DNA of 64,000 nt from Microbacterium faecale (GCF_014640975.1 NZ_BMHO01000001.1:816166-880165), one strand, 5' to 3'; shown: positions 1 to 9,182, counted from the first letter of the stretch. Program-made: numbers and translations. Notes: a model not told the origin generated them from the letters alone.

Positions 1-1245
1 GAGAAGCCGCGTTTTCAGGGCGGCGGATCCAGCCACATCAATCCGACGCGCGTGGACGTTGCGCTCGACGCTATCCGCCAGGTCGCTCCGGAGGCGACGT
101 ACGCGCCCGGCTACGTGCTGCCCGACGCACCCGAGGGAATCGGTATGAGTGCGGTGCGGTCGTCGAAGCCCGCGCCTGAGGTGCAGGACCGACTGCGCGC
201 GGAGGCCGTGGAAGCGGCCGCGGTGGCCGACGTGGCCGTGGTGTTCGTCGGCCTCCCCGACGAGGACGAGTCGGAGGGCTTCGATCGCGACCACATCGAC
301 CTGCCTGCGGAACACCTGGCGTTGATCGATGCGGTGGCCGCCGCGAACCCGAACGTCGTGGTCGTGCTGTCGAACGGGGGCGTCGTGGCGTTGCCGTTCG
401 CGGACCGCGTGCCGGCGATCCTTGAAACCTGGCTCCTGGGGCAGGCGGGCGGATCGGGAACGGCCGACGTGCTGTTCGGCGCCGTGAACCCGTCCGGCCG
501 CCTCGCCGAGTCGTTCCCGCACAGACTTGAGGACACTCCCGCCTTCAGCTCGTTTCCGGGCGAGGGGCAGCATGTGCGTTACGGCGAGGGGATCCACGTC
601 GGCTACCGCTGGTACGATGCGCGTGCCATCGATGTGGCGTTCCCCTTCGGGCACGGCCTCAGCTACACGGCGTTCACGTACGGCGATGTGTCGGCTTCGT
701 CGAACGCGAGTGGTGGAATCGACATCGTCGTCGACGTGACGAACATGGGGCCCGTCGTCGGCCGGGAGGTGGTTCAGGCATACGTGTCGGTCCCCGGGTC
801 CGCGGTCGTCCGCGCCCCGCGTGAGCTCAAGGCGTTCCAGAGCGTCGAGATCCAACCGGGTGAGACGGTGACAGTGGCGCTGTCGGTGCGCCGCCGCGAT
901 CTCGCCTACTGGGAGGTGCGCACGGATCAGTGGATCGTCGAACCGAGTGACTATTGCGTCGAGGTGGGTGCGTCGAGCCGTGACCTTCGCGGATCCGCGG
1001 TCGTATCGCTCGCCGGCGACGACCTCGTCATCCCGGTGTCGAGCGACGCATCGGTGGGCGACGCATTCGCGCACCCCGTCGTCGGGCCGGTCGCGCGTCG
1101 AAGTCTCGAATCCAGTCCTTTCGGCGCATTCATGATGCACGAGGGGGAGTTGACGCCGATGGGTAGGGACATGCCGCTCAGCCGTCTCGTGAGCTTCGGG
1201 GTGTCCCCGGATCTGCTGTCGCGCATTCTCGACGTCGGGAAGTAA
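1..1245 (+). CDS. Glycoside hydrolase family 3 beta-glycosidase, C-terminal part (5' end outside window)
   Basis: The reading frame is open from base 1, so only the 3' part of the gene is present. The first residues visible, KPRFQGGGSSHINP, are the typical start of the GH3 C-terminal (alpha/beta) domain. Around residues 215-320 comes the fibronectin-III-like domain of GH3 enzymes, with DVTNMGPVVGREVVQAYV followed by the usual ELKAF and GET motifs. GH3 enzymes remove non-reducing beta-linked sugars. The N-terminal barrel carrying the nucleophile is outside the window, so substrate cannot be judged. The next operon encodes an oligopeptide-type transporter on the same strand, which suggests a cytoplasmic glycosidase acting on an imported glycoside. 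That role is inferred. A methionine in the middle of the domain is not the true start. Confidence 0.9.
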   Translation, partial: EKPRFQGGGSSHINPTRVDVALDAIRQVAPEATYAPGYVLPDAPEGIGMSAVRSSKPAPEVQDRLRAEAVEAAAVADVAVVFVGLPDEDESEGFDRDHIDLPAEHLALIDAVAAANPNVVVVLSNGGVVALPFADRVPAILETWLLGQAGGSGTADVLFGAVNPSGRLAESFPHRLEDTPAFSSFPGEGQHVRYGEGIHVGYRWYDARAIDVAFPFGHGLSYTAFTYGDVSASSNASGGIDIVVDVTNMGPVVGREVVQAYVSVPGSAVVRAPRELKAFQSVEIQPGETVTVALSVRRRDLAYWEVRTDQWIVEPSDYCVEVGASSRDLRGSAVVSLAGDDLVIPVSSDASVGDAFAHPVVGPVARRSLESSPFGAFMMHEGELTPMGRDMPLSRLVSFGVSPDLLSRILDVGK

Positions 1246-1376
1246 CGTCCGCAGCCGCGCCCGTGGCTTTGGGGGTGCGCTCGTCGTCCACCGTTCGGAC
1301 ACTGCATGCGGAGTGGCAGACACGGTTCGGTAACGAAACGCGAGCGCGAGTCGGTTCTTTGGCGCGGCGAGTTGTT

Positions 1377-1391
1377 ATTGGTCAACCGGTT
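1377..1391. promoter_or_regulatory. FadR/GntR-type operator upstream of the Dpp-type operon
   Basis: The 15-mer ATTGGTCAACCGGTT matches the general FadR-family pattern TGGT-NN-ACC and contains imperfect half-sites ATTGGT and ACCGGT. It lies 80-94 bases before the likely start of the solute-binding protein gene. Exactly the same 15-mer, on the opposite strand, lies in the promoter region of the apionate operon at 21332-21346, next to a FadR-type regulator gene. This is sequence identity seen directly; binding by that regulator is inferred. Confidence 0.6.
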
Positions 1392-1470
1392 GGTCACAAT
1401 GGAGGTATCCAAAGTGACACTGATCGACGCCGCCGGGCGCGGACATCACTACGACGAAGTAAGGATGGCG

Positions 1471-3033
1471 ATGAAACGACAGCAGAAGTTTTCGAGAACG
1501 GTCGGTGCCGTGGTGCTCACCGCGCTGGCGCTCAGCGGTTGCTCGGCAGGCGCCGGGGAGAACGGCAACGAGGGCGCTTCTGGCGGCTCAGCCGATGCCA
1601 TCCTCAGCGTGGGATCGACTGTGGTCCCGCAGTCGTGGGACCCTGCCGACATCGGCGATGCGAACTACAAGCCGTACGCGCAAGCTGCATACGACTCCCT
1701 CATCCTCCGCGAACCTGACGGTGAGTACGTGCCGATGCTTGCCGAGTCATGGGAGTTCAGCGACGAGAACCGCACGATCACGCTTGACCTTCGTGACGAC
1801 GTGACGTTCTCGGATGGTGAACCATTCGACGCCGATGCCGTGGTGGCCAACTTCGAACACTTCTCCGCCGGTACGGGACCGCTGTCGACTCAGCTCGATG
1901 GCTTCGAATCGGCGGAGGCGATCGACGAGTTTACCGTCGAAGCGACGTTCGTGAATGCGATCCCCGATCTTGTGTATAACCTCTCGGATGCTGCCGGGCG
2001 CATGGCGAGTCCCGCGAGCTTGGGAGATGAGAGCCTCGCGACTGTCCCCGTTGGCACCGGTCCATACGTGATGGACGAAGCATCGACGGTGCAGGGGTCG
2101 ACCTACGTGCTCACGCCCCGCGACGGGTATTGGAACCCCGAGTTGCAGGAGTTCGACGCCGTCGAGTTCCGGATATTCGAAGACGAGGCAGCGCTGATCA
2201 ACGCGCTGCGCAGCGGCCAAGTCGATGCCGGCAACCTGACGAGCCCGGACAACGTGTTGAGCGCGAGGGAGGCAGGCCTGTCGATCCTCAATCCGGAGGC
2301 GCACATCTCCTGGTTCGGACTCATCCTGTTCGACCGCACGGGTGAGATGGTGCCCGAACTCGCGGATCCTCGTGTCCGCGAGGCACTCGCGTGGGCGATC
2401 GATCGCGAGACGCTCGCGGAAGTCACCCTCGGTATCGATAACGGCACGATCGACACGCAGATCTTCAACGAGGGATCTACGGCATGGAGCGAGGGTCTTG
2501 CTGATCGGTATCACTATGACGTCGACAAGGCGAAGGAATTGATGGCGGAAGCTGGCGTGGACGGGTTCACCCTGACGATGCCCGTGAGCGCGCTCTTCTC
2601 CCAGGGCATGCTCACGGGAGTGCAGAACAACCTCGCGGAAATCGGTGTCGAGGTGGTCTGGGAGGACGTCCCGTCACAGGCCTTCATCGGGGACATGCTG
2701 AGCGGCAACTTCGCGACGAGTGTCATGGTCATTGGTGCCGTTCCCACTGACTGGTTTGTCGTGCAGTCGTATCTCGCCGAATCCGCTGCGTGGAACCCGC
2801 TCGGTACGACGGATGAAGAACTCCAGTCCCTGATCGACGCCATTCCCGCACAGAGCGAGGAGGAGCGTGTCGAGTCTTTCCGTCAGATCAATGAGTTCGT
2901 GGTCGAGAACAACTGGTTCCAGCCGTGGTTCTGGGCGGAGGAGAACTTCGCCGTCAACGAGGAGGCGGTGAACGTCGAGTTGCAGTTGCAGCAGAACGTG
3001 CCGTCGATCTACAACTACTCGCCCGTCTCCTGA
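1471..3033 (+). CDS. ABC transporter substrate-binding lipoprotein, family 5 (DppA/OppA type)
   Basis: A lipoprotein of about 520 residues that captures the ligand outside the membrane for the transporter encoded by the next three genes. The start at 1471 is preferred because AAGG lies 6 bases upstream and because it gives a compact signal peptide (MKRQQK, a hydrophobic stretch, then lipobox LSGC with Cys24). The open frame extends upstream to 1306 but that part lacks protein character. The mature protein shows family 5 features: VPQSWDPADIG near the N-terminus, AESWEFS, the LDLRDDVTFSDGEPFDADAVV block and GTGPYVM. Family 5 proteins bind peptides but also oligosaccharides, nickel and glycosides. 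The downstream hydrolases favour a carbohydrate-like ligand here, which is an inference. Confidence 0.92.
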   Translation: MKRQQKFSRTVGAVVLTALALSGCSAGAGENGNEGASGGSADAILSVGSTVVPQSWDPADIGDANYKPYAQAAYDSLILREPDGEYVPMLAESWEFSDENRTITLDLRDDVTFSDGEPFDADAVVANFEHFSAGTGPLSTQLDGFESAEAIDEFTVEATFVNAIPDLVYNLSDAAGRMASPASLGDESLATVPVGTGPYVMDEASTVQGSTYVLTPRDGYWNPELQEFDAVEFRIFEDEAALINALRSGQVDAGNLTSPDNVLSAREAGLSILNPEAHISWFGLILFDRTGEMVPELADPRVREALAWAIDRETLAEVTLGIDNGTIDTQIFNEGSTAWSEGLADRYHYDVDKAKELMAEAGVDGFTLTMPVSALFSQGMLTGVQNNLAEIGVEVVWEDVPSQAFIGDMLSGNFATSVMVIGAVPTDWFVVQSYLAESAAWNPLGTTDEELQSLIDAIPAQSEEERVESFRQINEFVVENNWFQPWFWAEENFAVNEEAVNVELQLQQNVPSIYNYSPVS

Positions 3034-3039
3034 CACTGG

Positions 3040-3070
3040 CGCGCCCCGGGGTGATCGGCTCCGGGGCGCG
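3040..3070 (+). promoter_or_regulatory. Intercistronic hairpin after the solute-binding protein gene
   Basis: A perfect 10-base stem (CGCGCCCCGG paired with CCGGGGCGCG) with an 11-base loop lies 7 bases after the stop codon and 23 bases before the permease gene. It lacks a T-run. Such hairpins commonly raise the level of binding-protein mRNA by partial termination or by protecting the 3' end. The same arrangement occurs at 28975-29041 and 61263-61289. Confidence 0.6.
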
Positions 3071-3093
3071 TCCGTCGACAATCGGATGCACCT

Positions 3094-4035
3094 ATGCTGA
3101 CATTCCTCGCGAAGCGCGTCGCCTCTGGCTTGGTCCTCGTCGTCCTGATCCCCTCGTTGGCGTTCATCCTGATGCGCGCTGGATCCGCAGACGTGGCCCG
3201 GCAGATCCTCGGCCAGACGGCGACCGTTGAGCAAGTCGCGGCGAAGACCGCGGACCTCGGCCTCGATCGTCCCCTGATCGAGCAGTACCTGACCTGGGCA
3301 GGAGCTGCCTTGCGCGGTGATCTCGGCGTCTCGTGGTTCACGAACGAGTCCGTCGCGCACGCGATGGCGACGCGCGTGCCAGCGACTCTCAGTCTGGTCA
3401 TCGTCACCACGATCGTCGCCGCCGTCGTCGCGGTGGCGCTCGGACTCGCGGCAGCGTATTTCCGTGGCTGGCTGGACAAAGTGCTGCAGGTGCTTTCGGT
3501 CGCTGGTTTCGCCTTGCCGGGCTTCTGGCTCGCGCTCATGCTCGTCATCTGGCTCGCGATCAACGTGCCGATCTTTCCGGCGACCGGATACGTGCCGATC
3601 GGTGAGGATCTCGGCGGTTGGGTGCGGTCGATTGTCCTGCCCGTGACAGCGCTGGCCGTCGGCGCCGTTACGGCGACCGCGCAACAAGTGCGCGGGGCCG
3701 TGATGGATGTGCTGCAGCAGGACTGGGTGCGCACACTGCGCGCGCGCGGGATCTCAACGACGTCGCTCGTTTTCAAACACGTCCTCCGCAGCGCGGGCGT
3801 CACGGGACTGACGGTTCTCGGCCTGCAGTTCATCGGACTCCTCGGCGGTGCCGTCTTCGTTGAGCGAATCTTCGCGATTCCCGGAATGGGCCAAGTACTC
3901 GTGTCGTCGACTGCGCAAGGCGACCTGCCGCTCGTGCTCGGCGTCGTGCTCGTCACGACGCTCATCGTCGTCATCGTCAACATCGTCATCGACCTCGGAG
4001 TCGGATTCTTCAACCCGAAGGCGCGTCTGTCATGA
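3094..4035 (+). CDS. ABC transporter permease, DppB/OppB type
   Basis: A 313-residue integral membrane protein forming one half of the translocation channel. It shows the family order: N-terminal LAKRVASGLVLVVLIPSLAF transmembrane helix, the periplasmic loop with LGLDRPLIEQYL and GDLGVSW, then five further hydrophobic segments. The cytoplasmic EAA-type loop reads DWVRTLRARGIS, and the end has GLLGGAVFVERIFAIPGMG, diagnostic of DppB-like permeases. It overlaps the next gene by ATGA, so translation is coupled. It pairs with the permease half of the fused protein that follows. Confidence 0.93.
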   Translation: MLTFLAKRVASGLVLVVLIPSLAFILMRAGSADVARQILGQTATVEQVAAKTADLGLDRPLIEQYLTWAGAALRGDLGVSWFTNESVAHAMATRVPATLSLVIVTTIVAAVVAVALGLAAAYFRGWLDKVLQVLSVAGFALPGFWLALMLVIWLAINVPIFPATGYVPIGEDLGGWVRSIVLPVTALAVGAVTATAQQVRGAVMDVLQQDWVRTLRARGISTTSLVFKHVLRSAGVTGLTVLGLQFIGLLGGAVFVERIFAIPGMGQVLVSSTAQGDLPLVLGVVLVTTLIVVIVNIVIDLGVGFFNPKARLS

Positions 4036-5780
4036 CCAGCGAATACACCGCACCCCTCCCGACCGGCGAACCGACATTCAAGCGCGGCTCGGTCGTGCTC
4101 CGCGCGCTGCGCAATCCAGCGGGCTTGATCGCGGGCATCGCGATCGTGGTCGTGGTCACCGTCGCAGTATTCGCCGATATCATCGCCCCCTACGGTGCCG
4201 ACGAGAGCGACCTCACGCGCCTTTTCGAACACGGAGGCGATGGTCATCTCCTCGGAACTGATGGAGCGGGGCGCGATGTCGTGTCGCTCCTGATCTACGG
4301 CGCGCGTTCATCGCTCATCGGCGCCGCGATCGCGGTCGGTGTCTCGATGCTCGTCGGCGTCCCCACTGGTCTCATCGCTGGCTTCTACGGACGCTGGTTC
4401 GACACGGTCGGCATGTGGATCTCGAGCGCCATTCTGGCACTGCCCGGGATCGTCGTATTGCTCGCGTTTCGCGCCTCGGTCAGCACCTCGATGTGGATGG
4501 CGATGCTCGTTTTCGGCGTCCTCCTCGCGCCTTCTTTCTTCAACCTCGTGCGGGCCTCCGTGCGCTCCGTGCGGGACGAGCTCTACGTCGATGCCGCGCG
4601 GGTATCCGGAGTGTCCGACGTTCGAATCATCGCCCGGCACGTCCTGACGGTGGTGAGAGCGCCGATCGTGATCCAAGCGGCGATGGTGGCGGCGCTCGGC
4701 CTCATGATTCAAGCGGGGCTCGAATTCTTGGGGCTCGGCGATCGCAACGTTCCGAGCTGGGGCCAGTCGTTGAACGAGGGATTTCAGAACATCTTCCGCG
4801 CCGACCACCTCGTTCTGTGGCCCGGGCTCGCGCTCGGCGTCACGATCGCTGCCTTCGCCCTGTTCGCCAACGCGCTGCGCGATGCGCTTGACGAGTCCGA
4901 CAAGCCGCGCACACCTCCGGCCCGGCCCTCCGCCGACGCCGTCAGCTCTTCCGCGGTGTCCCGACGCGAGGGCGACCTCCTGAGCGTGCGAGATCTGCGG
5001 ATCGCGTTCGGGCGGTCCGGGAACGACTCCGAGGTCGTCCACGGGGTGGACATCGATCTGAATGCAGGATCGGTGGTTGGCCTCGTGGGAGAGTCCGGTT
5101 CGGGAAAGACCCAGACCGCATTGGCAACGCTCGGTCTCCTTTCCGACGGGGGACGTATCACCGCCGGCTCCATCGCGATCGACGGTGAGATGGTGACGCA
5201 CAAGCAGCGATTGCGCATGCTCGGTGCGGAGATCGGGTACATCCCCCAGGAGCCGATGAGCAACCTCGATCCCGCCTTCACTATCGGCAGTCAGCTGATC
5301 GAGCCGATTCGGCGTCACATGAAGGTCAGCAGAAGTGAAGCATCGTCGCGCGCCGTCGCCCTCCTCGAACGCGTCGGTATCCCGCAGCCGAAGCGCGTCA
5401 TGGCGTCGTATCCACATCAGATCTCAGGCGGCATGGCACAGCGTGTGCTGATCGCGGGAGCGGTCTCCTGCGAGCCGCGGCTGTTGATTGCCGACGAACC
5501 GACGACAGCGCTCGATGTCACCATTCAAGCCGAGATCCTCGATCTTCTACGCGGCCTGCAGCAGGAGCGCGGGATGGGGCTCCTGATCGTCACTCACGAC
5601 TTCGGCGTCGTGGCCGACATCTGTGACGAGGTATACGTCATGCAGTTCGGTGCGATCGTGGAACATCAGACCGTCGCGAATCTCTTCGACGCGCCCCGTC
5701 ACGATTACACAAGGGCACTGCTGGGGGCATCGCTCGAGGGCGGCAAATCTCGCCGACAGCGTGAGAAGGAGGGCATCTAA
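4032..5780 (+). CDS. Fused ABC permease (DppC type) and ATPase (DppD type)
   Basis: A single 582-residue protein combining two usually separate subunits. Residues 1-290 are a DppC-type permease: an N-terminal helix, LLGTDGAGRDVVSLLIYGAR, several membrane segments, the EAA loop DAARVSGVSDVRIIARHV and GLEFLGLGDRNVPSWG. After a short Pro/Ala/Ser-rich linker (about 290-315) comes an ATPase with Walker A GESGSGKTQ near residue 352, signature ISGGMAQRV, Walker B LLIADEPTTALD near 485 and H-loop VTHDFG. No stop or frameshift separates the halves. Such fusions are known in actinobacterial transporters. It overlaps its neighbours by ATGA and TAATG. The other ATPase is the following gene, so the transporter is a heterodimer in both membrane and ATPase parts. 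Confidence 0.93.
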   Translation: MTSEYTAPLPTGEPTFKRGSVVLRALRNPAGLIAGIAIVVVVTVAVFADIIAPYGADESDLTRLFEHGGDGHLLGTDGAGRDVVSLLIYGARSSLIGAAIAVGVSMLVGVPTGLIAGFYGRWFDTVGMWISSAILALPGIVVLLAFRASVSTSMWMAMLVFGVLLAPSFFNLVRASVRSVRDELYVDAARVSGVSDVRIIARHVLTVVRAPIVIQAAMVAALGLMIQAGLEFLGLGDRNVPSWGQSLNEGFQNIFRADHLVLWPGLALGVTIAAFALFANALRDALDESDKPRTPPARPSADAVSSSAVSRREGDLLSVRDLRIAFGRSGNDSEVVHGVDIDLNAGSVVGLVGESGSGKTQTALATLGLLSDGGRITAGSIAIDGEMVTHKQRLRMLGAEIGYIPQEPMSNLDPAFTIGSQLIEPIRRHMKVSRSEASSRAVALLERVGIPQPKRVMASYPHQISGGMAQRVLIAGAVSCEPRLLIADEPTTALDVTIQAEILDLLRGLQQERGMGLLIVTHDFGVVADICDEVYVMQFGAIVEHQTVANLFDAPRHDYTRALLGASLEGGKSRRQREKEGI

Positions 5781-6625
5781 TGGCTGACGACCTGCTGCGC
5801 GTCGATGATCTCATCGTCGAGTTCCCCCTCCGTGGTTGGAGGAAACCACCGTTTCGCGCTCTCAACGGAGTTTCTCTCTCTGTGAAACCCGGCGAGACGC
5901 TTGGCATCGTCGGCGAATCGGGATCGGGGAAGTCGACGCTCGGGCGTGCCGTGCTGGGGTTGGCGCCCGTCACCGGAGGCACCATAACCTATGACGGACG
6001 GAACATCGCTGAGCTGACACGACGCGAGCGGCGCAGCCTCAGCAGCGACATTCAGGTGGTGTTTCAGGACCCTTACACGTCTTTGAACCCGTCGCTCACT
6101 GTTGGCGATATCCTCAGCGAGCCGCTCAAGCAGGCCGGTGTCGATGGTGCTCGGGCGACGAAGCGGATCACGGACCTTCTGGATCGCGTCGGCATGCCGT
6201 CTGATGCCGCGGGGCGACTTCCGAAGGAGTTCTCGGGCGGTCAACGCCAACGCATCGCGATCGCGCGGTCGCTCGCGCTTGAACCGAAGCTGATCGTGTG
6301 CGACGAGCCTGTGTCGGCACTGGACCTCACCACCCAACAGCGCGTGCTCGACCTCCTCATCGAGATTCAGGAGCGCACCGACGTCGCTTATTTGTTCGTG
6401 TCGCACGACCTCAGTGTGATCCGTCACATCAGCCACCGCGTCGCGGTGGTGTACCGCGGAGAGATCGTTGAGCAGGGTGACGTCGACAAGGTGACGACAG
6501 AGCCGGACCATCCGTACACGCAGCGCCTGCTGTTGGCATCTCCCGTGCCGAATCCTGCCGCGCAGGCGAGGCGGCGTGCGGAGCGTCACGCGTTCGTGAT
6601 GTCACAAGAAGAGGAGCACTCATGA
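5780..6625 (+). CDS. ABC transporter ATPase, DppF/OppF type
   Basis: A 281-residue ATP-hydrolysing subunit. Walker A GESGSGKSTLGR lies near residue 45, the Q-loop region is VVFQDPYTSLNPS, the signature is FSGGQRQRIAIARSL near 151, Walker B is LIVCDEPVSALD near 170 and the switch histidine is in VSHDLS. The C-terminal stretch HPYTQRLLLASPVPNP is the oligopeptide-transporter C-terminal domain. The start ATG shares its A with the preceding TAA stop. It is expected to dimerise with the ATPase half of the upstream fusion. Second-signature degeneracy (SGGM) is in the partner, not here. Confidence 0.93.
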   Translation: MADDLLRVDDLIVEFPLRGWRKPPFRALNGVSLSVKPGETLGIVGESGSGKSTLGRAVLGLAPVTGGTITYDGRNIAELTRRERRSLSSDIQVVFQDPYTSLNPSLTVGDILSEPLKQAGVDGARATKRITDLLDRVGMPSDAAGRLPKEFSGGQRQRIAIARSLALEPKLIVCDEPVSALDLTTQQRVLDLLIEIQERTDVAYLFVSHDLSVIRHISHRVAVVYRGEIVEQGDVDKVTTEPDHPYTQRLLLASPVPNPAAQARRRAERHAFVMSQEEEHS

Positions 6626-7755
6626 TGTCTACCTATGACGGCAAGCTGAAGGGCACCGCCGACGAGCGGCTCGCGAATATCGTCGAGCGCTTCGAGGACC
6701 ATCTCGTCGCGGATCCGAACCTGTCATTTCAGATGTCCGCATACGTCGATGGCCGCCTCGTGCTCGATGTGTATGGCGGTCCGGATATGGCACCTGACTC
6801 GCTCACTGTGCCGTATTCGACGTCGAAGAACACCGCGGGACTCGTGATCGGATTGCTCGTTCAGCGCGGTCTTCTTGATCTCGATGCGCCCGTCGCCGAG
6901 TGGTGGCCGGAGTTCGCCGCTCACGGCAAAGCGCACGTCACCGGGCGACAGCTCTTTTCTCACCAGGCGGGACTCCCCGACACCGACCCCAACCTCTCGT
7001 GGGAGGAGCTGCTCGACAATCACCGCGGTGCCGAGCGGCTCGCAGGGTCCCGTCCATACTGGCGTCCGGGGTCAGCATTCGGATATCACGCGATCACAAT
7101 CGGCAATCTCGTCGACGCGGCCGTGCAACGTACTGATGGTCGGACGATCCACGAATTCTACGAGGCAGAACTGCGTCGACCGACACGAGCGGACTTCTAT
7201 CTCGGGCTACCGCGCGAGCTTGATGACCGTCTCGTGCCGCTGCAGCCGATCATTCCGCCGCTGGGCGAGCGTCCCGCGCCGCAGGGACACTTTCCCCTGC
7301 GTGATGCCGCCTTCGGCACGCGCCCCGGAGCGCACGTGGACCTCGCGGGATCCGAGGAATCGTATCGATTCGGGCACCCGGCCGGGTCCGCCACGACGAC
7401 GGCGCGTGGTGTCGCGACGCTGCTCGCCGGGGCAGTGACGGGTCTCGACGGTGCGGCAGCGATTCTCGACGCCGACACCGTATCGATCATCGGTGAGCAG
7501 CAGGTGCGGGGATTCGACGAAGTGCTGGGACAGCAGGACCGTGCGCATTCGATTATTTTCCAGAAGCCAAGCCAGCAACTTGCGTTCGGCAGCGCTCGGA
7601 GCTTCGGTCACGACGGTGCGATGGGCGCGCTCGGCTGTGTAGACCCCATCACCGGCGTCGCATTCGGGTACACGATCGTACGCGGACCGTGGCCGGGCGG
7701 CGCGGACCCCAGGGCAGTGCGTGCCGCGCGCGAGATCGGGGAGGCCTGCCTGTGA
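6622..7755 (+). CDS. Serine hydrolase of the beta-lactamase/esterase (class C-like) fold, cytoplasmic
   Basis: A 377-residue protein with the SxxK nucleophile motif in VPYSTSKNTAG (Ser-Thr-Ser-Lys) near residue 60 and a tyrosine motif FGYHAIT near residue 155, both typical of the beta-lactamase superfamily (esterases, DD-peptidases, transesterases). There is no signal peptide: the protein begins MMSTYDGKLKGTADERLA, preceded by a good GAGGAG ribosome binding site. It is translationally coupled (ATGA) to the transporter ATPase. A cytoplasmic esterase in a transporter operon suggests removal of an acyl group, such as acetate, from the imported substrate. That role is inferred; a true beta-lactamase is unlikely without export. 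Confidence 0.85.
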   Translation: MMSTYDGKLKGTADERLANIVERFEDHLVADPNLSFQMSAYVDGRLVLDVYGGPDMAPDSLTVPYSTSKNTAGLVIGLLVQRGLLDLDAPVAEWWPEFAAHGKAHVTGRQLFSHQAGLPDTDPNLSWEELLDNHRGAERLAGSRPYWRPGSAFGYHAITIGNLVDAAVQRTDGRTIHEFYEAELRRPTRADFYLGLPRELDDRLVPLQPIIPPLGERPAPQGHFPLRDAAFGTRPGAHVDLAGSEESYRFGHPAGSATTTARGVATLLAGAVTGLDGAAAILDADTVSIIGEQQVRGFDEVLGQQDRAHSIIFQKPSQQLAFGSARSFGHDGAMGALGCVDPITGVAFGYTIVRGPWPGGADPRAVRAAREIGEACL

Positions 7756-9182
7756 TCGAACCAGATCCGCTCGCCACGCCGCGTATCGTCGTCACGACAG
7801 ATCCAGAACTCGACGACCTCAACTCGATGCTGCGATTGCTGCTCTATAGCAACGAGATCGACATTGCGGCCCTCGTGTACTCGGCGAGCCAGTTCCATTA
7901 CGCAGGTGACTCCGTGAAGGACATCGCCCCGTACCGATGGCCAGCCCCGGGTGACCGGATGCACATCGACATCGCGGTCGACGCGTACGAGAAGGCATAC
8001 GACAATCTGGTGCGTCACGACCCGCGCTACCCGTTGCCCGCGGATCTACGGAGGCTTGTCAAGGTCGGGAACGTCAAGAACGTCGGCGATACGGACGAAC
8101 CGACTCCGGGCTCGGATCTCGTACGAGACGTGCTCCTCGGCGACGCACCTGGCCAGGTGTTCGCGCAGGCATGGGGCGGCATGAATACGATCGCACGCGC
8201 GCTGCTCTCGATCGAGGAAGAGTTCTTCGGCACTGAACGGTGGGACGAGATCTACGCATTGATCACTCGTCGTACGGTCATCACGGCATTCGCCGAGCAA
8301 GATGGCACATTCGCGGAATACATCCGTCCGAGGTGGCCCGATCTGGAGTTCCGCGATGTCGCGACGACGGCGTGGGGGTACTTCGCGTCTGCGGTCGTGC
8401 CGGAAGAGGATGCCGTCTATCTGTCCCCGAACTGGATGCGCGAGAACGTCACGAGCGTGGGCCCGATCGGCGAGGAGTACCGCGTGTGGGGCGACGGCAA
8501 GCACATGGCCGATGGGTTCGACGAGGGCGACTATTTCGGGCTGGTGGATCCGAGGAAGGAAGACCTCGAGGCCCAGGGGTACGTCGTGTGGTGCCCGATT
8601 CAACCCGCGGGATCCTGGATCTCCGAGGGAGACTCATCCGCCTTCGCGCTGCACATCGACAACGGCTTGCGTAACTGGGAGCATCCATCGTTTGGCGGGT
8701 GGGGTGGGCGTCAAGAGCGCGACGCTCACGATCCTCATCGTTGGCACAGCGTAGGGGATTCCGGGCAAGGGCTAGCTGGCCCGATCACGGACCGTGGTGA
8801 GGTGGGGCAGTGGTTCGGCGCGTATCAGCGCGACTTTGCAGCACGCCTGCGATGGTCTGTGACTCCTGAATATGCCGACGCCAATCACGCGCCTCGAGTA
8901 GATGCCGACGGACCCGAACATCGCGTCGTCTCTGCCGGGGAGCGGGTCGAGCTGGCCTTTACGGTGATGGACCCCGACGGCGACGAGGTGCGGATCCGCA
9001 CCTACGTCGACGAGAATGCGTCGACTTCGCGCGCGCACATCGAGCTCGCTGAGTCAGCCGTGTTGGTGGCCATTGCCGACGACGCGCCAACAGGATCCGT
9101 GACGCACGTGATCGTCGAAGCGACGGACTCAGGCGAGCCGATGATGACGGGATATGCGCGCTTCGTGCTGAGCGTGGAGTAA
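7752..9182 (+). CDS. DUF1593 protein: nucleoside-hydrolase-like sugar-active enzyme, cytoplasmic
   Basis: About 476 residues starting at GTG 7752, which overlaps the previous stop as GTGA; in-frame codons upstream lie inside the preceding gene. The N-terminus has RIVVTTDPELDDLNSM, which resembles the calcium-binding aspartate motif of nucleoside hydrolases and is typical of DUF1593 proteins. The last 100 residues (HAPRVDADGPEHRVVSAGERV onward) look like the Ig-like C-terminal domain of this family. Most DUF1593 proteins that I know of are secreted, but this one has no signal peptide, which fits an enzyme acting on an imported glycoside. The exact reaction is unknown. It is the last gene of the operon. 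Confidence 0.85.
   Translation: MIEPDPLATPRIVVTTDPELDDLNSMLRLLLYSNEIDIAALVYSASQFHYAGDSVKDIAPYRWPAPGDRMHIDIAVDAYEKAYDNLVRHDPRYPLPADLRRLVKVGNVKNVGDTDEPTPGSDLVRDVLLGDAPGQVFAQAWGGMNTIARALLSIEEEFFGTERWDEIYALITRRTVITAFAEQDGTFAEYIRPRWPDLEFRDVATTAWGYFASAVVPEEDAVYLSPNWMRENVTSVGPIGEEYRVWGDGKHMADGFDEGDYFGLVDPRKEDLEAQGYVVWCPIQPAGSWISEGDSSAFALHIDNGLRNWEHPSFGGWGGRQERDAHDPHRWHSVGDSGQGLAGPITDRGEVGQWFGAYQRDFAARLRWSVTPEYADANHAPRVDADGPEHRVVSAGERVELAFTVMDPDGDEVRIRTYVDENASTSRAHIELAESAVLVAIADDAPTGSVTHVIVEATDSGEPMMTGYARFVLSVE

Noticed and set aside
1747..2514. Long minus-strand open frame opposite the family 5 binding-protein gene
   Set aside because: It is antisense to a gene with clear domains and signal peptide, is rich in Arg and His in a low-complexity way, and reflects the GC-rich third codon positions.
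6622..7755. Antibiotic-resistance beta-lactamase, given BlaI and M56 genes nearby
   Set aside because: The protein has no export signal and is embedded in a transporter operon separated from BlaI by convergent genes; an intracellular esterase is more likely.
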